Shown: in pieces, positions 5,276 to 7,027 of the stretch
Layout of the letters: each line of letters opens with the position of its first letter
Position numbering within the stretch: the stretch's first letter is position 1
Program-made: the position numbers and the translations under genes
The notes under the pieces: model-generated
Told to the model about the DNA's origin: nothing
What the model saw: the letters and a program-made list of their open reading frames with translations, nothing else
Database searches by the model: none
Source: Bacillota bacterium
Lineage (GTDB): Bacteria > Bacillota > Clostridia > Acetivibrionales > JAFADI01
Assembly: GCA_023424965.1 (NCBI GenBank)
Contig: JAFADI010000273.1
Span: 1 to 7,027 of the forward strand
DNA: 7,027 nucleotides
Direction of reading: 5' to 3'

Positions 5276-6451
5276 ATGAAGAACAAATTTGCTACGTACC
5301 TTTGCTTTGCCGTCATTACCGTTTTCGGGATGGTTTTAACCTCTTACAGTCCCCTCTTGTCTTCAATCTCCGCCACATTCTCTCTGTCTCTCGCCCAATC
5401 GGGAATTGTTTTTACAGCCAATTTCATCGGCTTTGTGGCATTTATCCTGTTTGGCGGCGTGCTGGCCGATAAACTGGGGAAAAAGAGCATCCTTGCAGTT
5501 GCCGCTGCCGGTTTTGCAGCATCACTGATCTTGTTTCCGCTGTCTTCGAATTTCTATGTTGCATGTATTGTCATGGCGTTGATCGGAGGTTTCGGAGGAA
5601 TCATTGAGACGCTGATCAGTGCTGTCGTATCGGATATCAATCGGGAGAAAGCCAGCTACTATGTGAATTTCACCCAGGTGTTTTTTTGCATCGGCGCCGT
5701 CATCGGGCCTGTTACGGCAGGGTTGTTTGTGGCGTCCGGCGTTTCCTGGGGGTATTTTTATTTCTTGCTTGGCGGTATCAACCTGCTGCTGGCGTTGCTG
5801 TTAATCATCGCAAGAATGCCAAACCTTCGGAATCCAGACGGCATTTCATGGAAGCTCTTCAAAGGGCTTGTGACGGATGGGCGTTTCCTTTTGATTTGCT
5901 TGTGCATGTTCCTTTATACGGGCTCCGAAATCGGCAGTTGGGGATGGATGTCCACTTTTCTTAAAGAGAATATGGGATTCTCCATTGCAAAATCCAGCAT
6001 CGCCGTTGGAGCTTTCTGGGCGTCGATGGCAGTCAGCAGGTTTATCTGCGGACATCTCACCTTCAGGTTCGCCGAAAGGCATATCATTATTGTTTTGGCG
6101 GTGATATCCGCGTTATTTGTATATCTGTCAGGATTGCACATGAATGAATTGATCATGTGGGTCGTTATCATCGGACTGGGATTCGGTTTCTCCAGCCAGT
6201 GGCCGCTGATAGCGGCTTTTGGAAGCAAGGATTATAAGGAAGCATCAGGGACGGTATTTGCACTGCTGGTTGGAAGTGGTGGCCTGGGAGGCACGGTTAT
6301 CCCGTATTTTATGGGAACAATTGGTGAAAAGGTCAATACCCGGGTGGCATCCATGAGTCCGGTAGTATTCTTCGCGGCCATTGCAGTCATATTTTTCTTT
6401 ATCGGCAGAAGGAGGCAAAAAACTGTATCGGTTAATCCGGATTATTCCTGA
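5276..6451 (+). CDS. MFS permease, probable sugar or organic-acid porter
   Basis: A 391-residue integral membrane transporter with about twelve hydrophobic segments, the normal major facilitator layout. Motif A, between segments 2 and 3, is GGVLADKLGKK (60-70), and its weaker second-half copy is GHLTFRFAERH (259-269). Segments 4-5 (GGFGGIIETLISAVVSD, then NFTQVFFCIGAVIGPVTAGL) recall the fucose:H+ symporter-like group of sugar permeases. The basic tail (IGRRRQK) is cytoplasmic. The start is supported by AGGAGA (5263-5268) about eight bases upstream and by a first hydrophobic segment beginning at residue 8. The neighbours support a carbohydrate role: epimerase and glycerate kinase remnants upstream and a fucose/arabinose isomerase-like gene downstream. 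The substrate is not determined; drug efflux is a less likely alternative given the context. Confidence 0.9.
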   Translation: MKNKFATYLCFAVITVFGMVLTSYSPLLSSISATFSLSLAQSGIVFTANFIGFVAFILFGGVLADKLGKKSILAVAAAGFAASLILFPLSSNFYVACIVMALIGGFGGIIETLISAVVSDINREKASYYVNFTQVFFCIGAVIGPVTAGLFVASGVSWGYFYFLLGGINLLLALLLIIARMPNLRNPDGISWKLFKGLVTDGRFLLICLCMFLYTGSEIGSWGWMSTFLKENMGFSIAKSSIAVGAFWASMAVSRFICGHLTFRFAERHIIIVLAVISALFVYLSGLHMNELIMWVVIIGLGFGFSSQWPLIAAFGSKDYKEASGTVFALLVGSGGLGGTVIPYFMGTIGEKVNTRVASMSPVVFFAAIAVIFFFIGRRRQKTVSVNPDYS

Positions 6452-6507
6452 TAGCAGGCAAGAAACGTTGCGGATTTGTTCCATTGTGACCAGGGGCCTG
6501 GACAGCG

Positions 6508-6531
6508 TGGGGACAGTCCCCAACTTTGGGG
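6508..6531. repeat. Overlapping GGGGAC/GTCCCC palindromes
   Basis: TGGGGACAGTCCCCA is a perfect 15-base odd palindrome, and its CCCCAA half also pairs with TTGGGG six bases further on. Short GGGGAC...GTCCCC repeats occur as dispersed intergenic elements in many Firmicute genomes, so this may be one unit or the worn end of one; that link is from general knowledge and not tested here. Confidence 0.45.
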
Positions 6532-6685
6532 CATATTACAGCAAACATATATGCAGAGCCTATCCTTTTAATAAAGTTATCAATATCTAAAGTGGACGTA
6601 ATGCAACGATTGCTATGCGGATAATTTGCTGTGAAATTCAGTAAGCGTGGGCTTTTAAATACAAAATCAAATTTCTCCATGGAGG

Positions 6686-6723
6686 ATAAACCTCCTGGCA
6701 CTTCTGCCGGGAGGTTTATTTTT
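6686..6723 (+). terminator. Rho-independent terminator in the permease-isomerase interval
   Basis: A 15-pair stem (6686-6700 with 6705-6719, one G-T pair) closes a four-base CTTC loop and ends in five T's. It lies about 235 bases after the permease stop and 185 bases before the isomerase-like start, so it ends the permease message or regulates a leader RNA. The upstream GGAGG (6681-6685) can pair with CCTCC (6691-6695), which the terminator stem also needs, so two exclusive structures are possible. Confidence 0.85.
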
Positions 6724-6764
6724 GTGCAAAAGTGACCGGCCCCTGGTACCGGGTTCAATAAAGA

Positions 6765-6776
6765 AAGCAATTGCTT
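6765..6776. promoter_or_regulatory. Perfect 12-base palindrome, possible operator
   Basis: AAGCAATTGCTT is fully symmetric and lies about 130 bases before the isomerase-like start codon. It does not fit a CcpA site, which would need a central CG. A dimeric local regulator is possible; the symmetry is the only evidence. Confidence 0.35.
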
Positions 6777-6815
6777 ACCTCTAATAGCAACGCAGTCTAG
6801 CGTAAAAAATTTTAA

Positions 6816-6831
6816 AAAGTAGTACTATTTT
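6816..6831. promoter_or_regulatory. TAGTACTA dyad, possible operator
   Basis: TAGTACTA (6820-6827) is a perfect palindrome; beyond one mismatched pair the symmetry continues as AAA against TTT. It stands about 80 bases before the isomerase-like gene, within range of its promoter region. Confidence 0.3.
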
Positions 6832-6907
6832 ATTGTCGGCAATGGCTTTGATTTATAGCGCGCGATATAAATATTTAATTTCAGGGAGATAAGAAGGAGA
6901 GAAAACG

Positions 6908-7027
6908 ATGAATACCGACAAAAGAATCAAACTTCCCCAGAAAGCAAAAATCGGTTTATACACGGTGGGCTTGAAAGCATATTGGCCGCAATTTGAGGGA
7001 CTGCGGGAGCGCATCATCGAATATGTC
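6908..7027 (+). CDS. L-fucose/L-arabinose isomerase-like protein (partial, N-terminus only)
   Basis: The first 40 residues are present and the gene runs off the window. After a short charged lead, AKIGLYTVGLKAYWPQFEGL, then RERIIEYV, matches the opening of the L-fucose/L-arabinose isomerase-fold family, whose first strand and following YWPQF-GL segment look like this. Such proteins interconvert aldoses and ketoses in the cytoplasm with a divalent metal, but many family members have not been assayed and the catalytic residues lie beyond the window. The start is supported by AAGGAG (6894-6899) eight bases upstream. Its position after a sugar-type permease supports a role in sugar breakdown. The specific substrate is unknown. 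Confidence 0.8.
   Translation, partial: MNTDKRIKLPQKAKIGLYTVGLKAYWPQFEGLRERIIEYV

Larger units (their letters stand above)
6452..6907. other. 456-base intergenic region between permease and isomerase-like gene
   Basis: No gene with a ribosome binding site was found. In order it holds a CCAGG/CCTGG dyad (about 6490-6501), a perfect 15-base palindrome TGGGGACAGTCCCCA (6508-6522) overlapping a second dyad CCCCAACTTTGGGG (6518-6531), the terminator at 6686-6723, a 12-base palindrome AAGCAATTGCTT (6765-6776) and TAGTACTA (6820-6827). The first and last parts of 6489-6747 carry a 10-base inverted repeat (ACCAGGGGCC at 6489-6498, GGCCCCTGGT at 6738-6747). A weak promoter (TTGATT 6848-6853, 18 bases, TATTTA 6872-6877) could serve the isomerase-like gene. 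The two operator-like palindromes lie upstream of it. Confidence 0.5.

Noticed and set aside
6381..6770. Frames of 69 and 112 residues over the end of the permease and the intergenic region
   Set aside because: They run through palindromes and the terminator, lack ribosome binding sites and resemble no family.
6765..6776. CcpA catabolite repression site
   Set aside because: The palindrome lacks the central CG and flanking TG/CA of cre sites.

Overview
The window looks like chromosomal DNA from a low- to mid-GC Gram-positive bacterium (Firmicutes, probably clostridial or Paenibacillus-like). The reasons are strong AGGAGG-type ribosome binding sites throughout, consensus sigma-A promoters, U-tailed terminators, a Bacillus-type GAPDH and an ECF sigma factor closely followed by another gene. 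The species cannot be fixed from the sequence alone.

Layout. On the minus strand at the left edge sits an ECF sigma factor (20-517) with a recognisable ECF-type promoter of its own, translationally coupled to a second gene cut by the window edge (probably its anti-sigma factor). A mostly empty stretch (607-854) follows. Then comes a minus-strand LysR-type regulator (855-1748), divergent from a phosphorylating, NAD-type glyceraldehyde-3-phosphate dehydrogenase (1852-2871). Downstream of gap, on the same strand, is a large ArsR-type regulator with a long N-terminal domain (2993-4030), closed by a near-perfect terminator.

Two bases after that terminator's T-tract begins a full-consensus promoter (TTGACA, 17 bp, TATAAT). 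Its start site lies in a cluster of TAATTA-core repeats and drives a 62-residue protein of unknown function (4218-4406) with its own hairpin. This compact, apparently tightly controlled unit is the least explained and most interesting part of the window.

From about 4556 to 5190 lies a scar: a frameshifted and truncated sugar epimerase/isomerase gene (TIM-barrel, tagatose/psicose 3-epimerase type) runs straight into an internal fragment of a glycerate kinase gene. Next is an intact MFS permease of the sugar-porter sort (5276-6451). A 456-base intergenic region follows, carrying several palindromes and a strong terminator, and then the first 40 residues of an L-fucose/L-arabinose isomerase-like protein (6908 to the edge).

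Taken together, the right half appears to be a sugar uptake and isomerisation locus that has lost genes by deletion, leaving the transporter next to an isomerase-like gene. The left half is regulators around a stand-alone gap gene. No rRNA, tRNA, CRISPR array or intact insertion sequence was seen.
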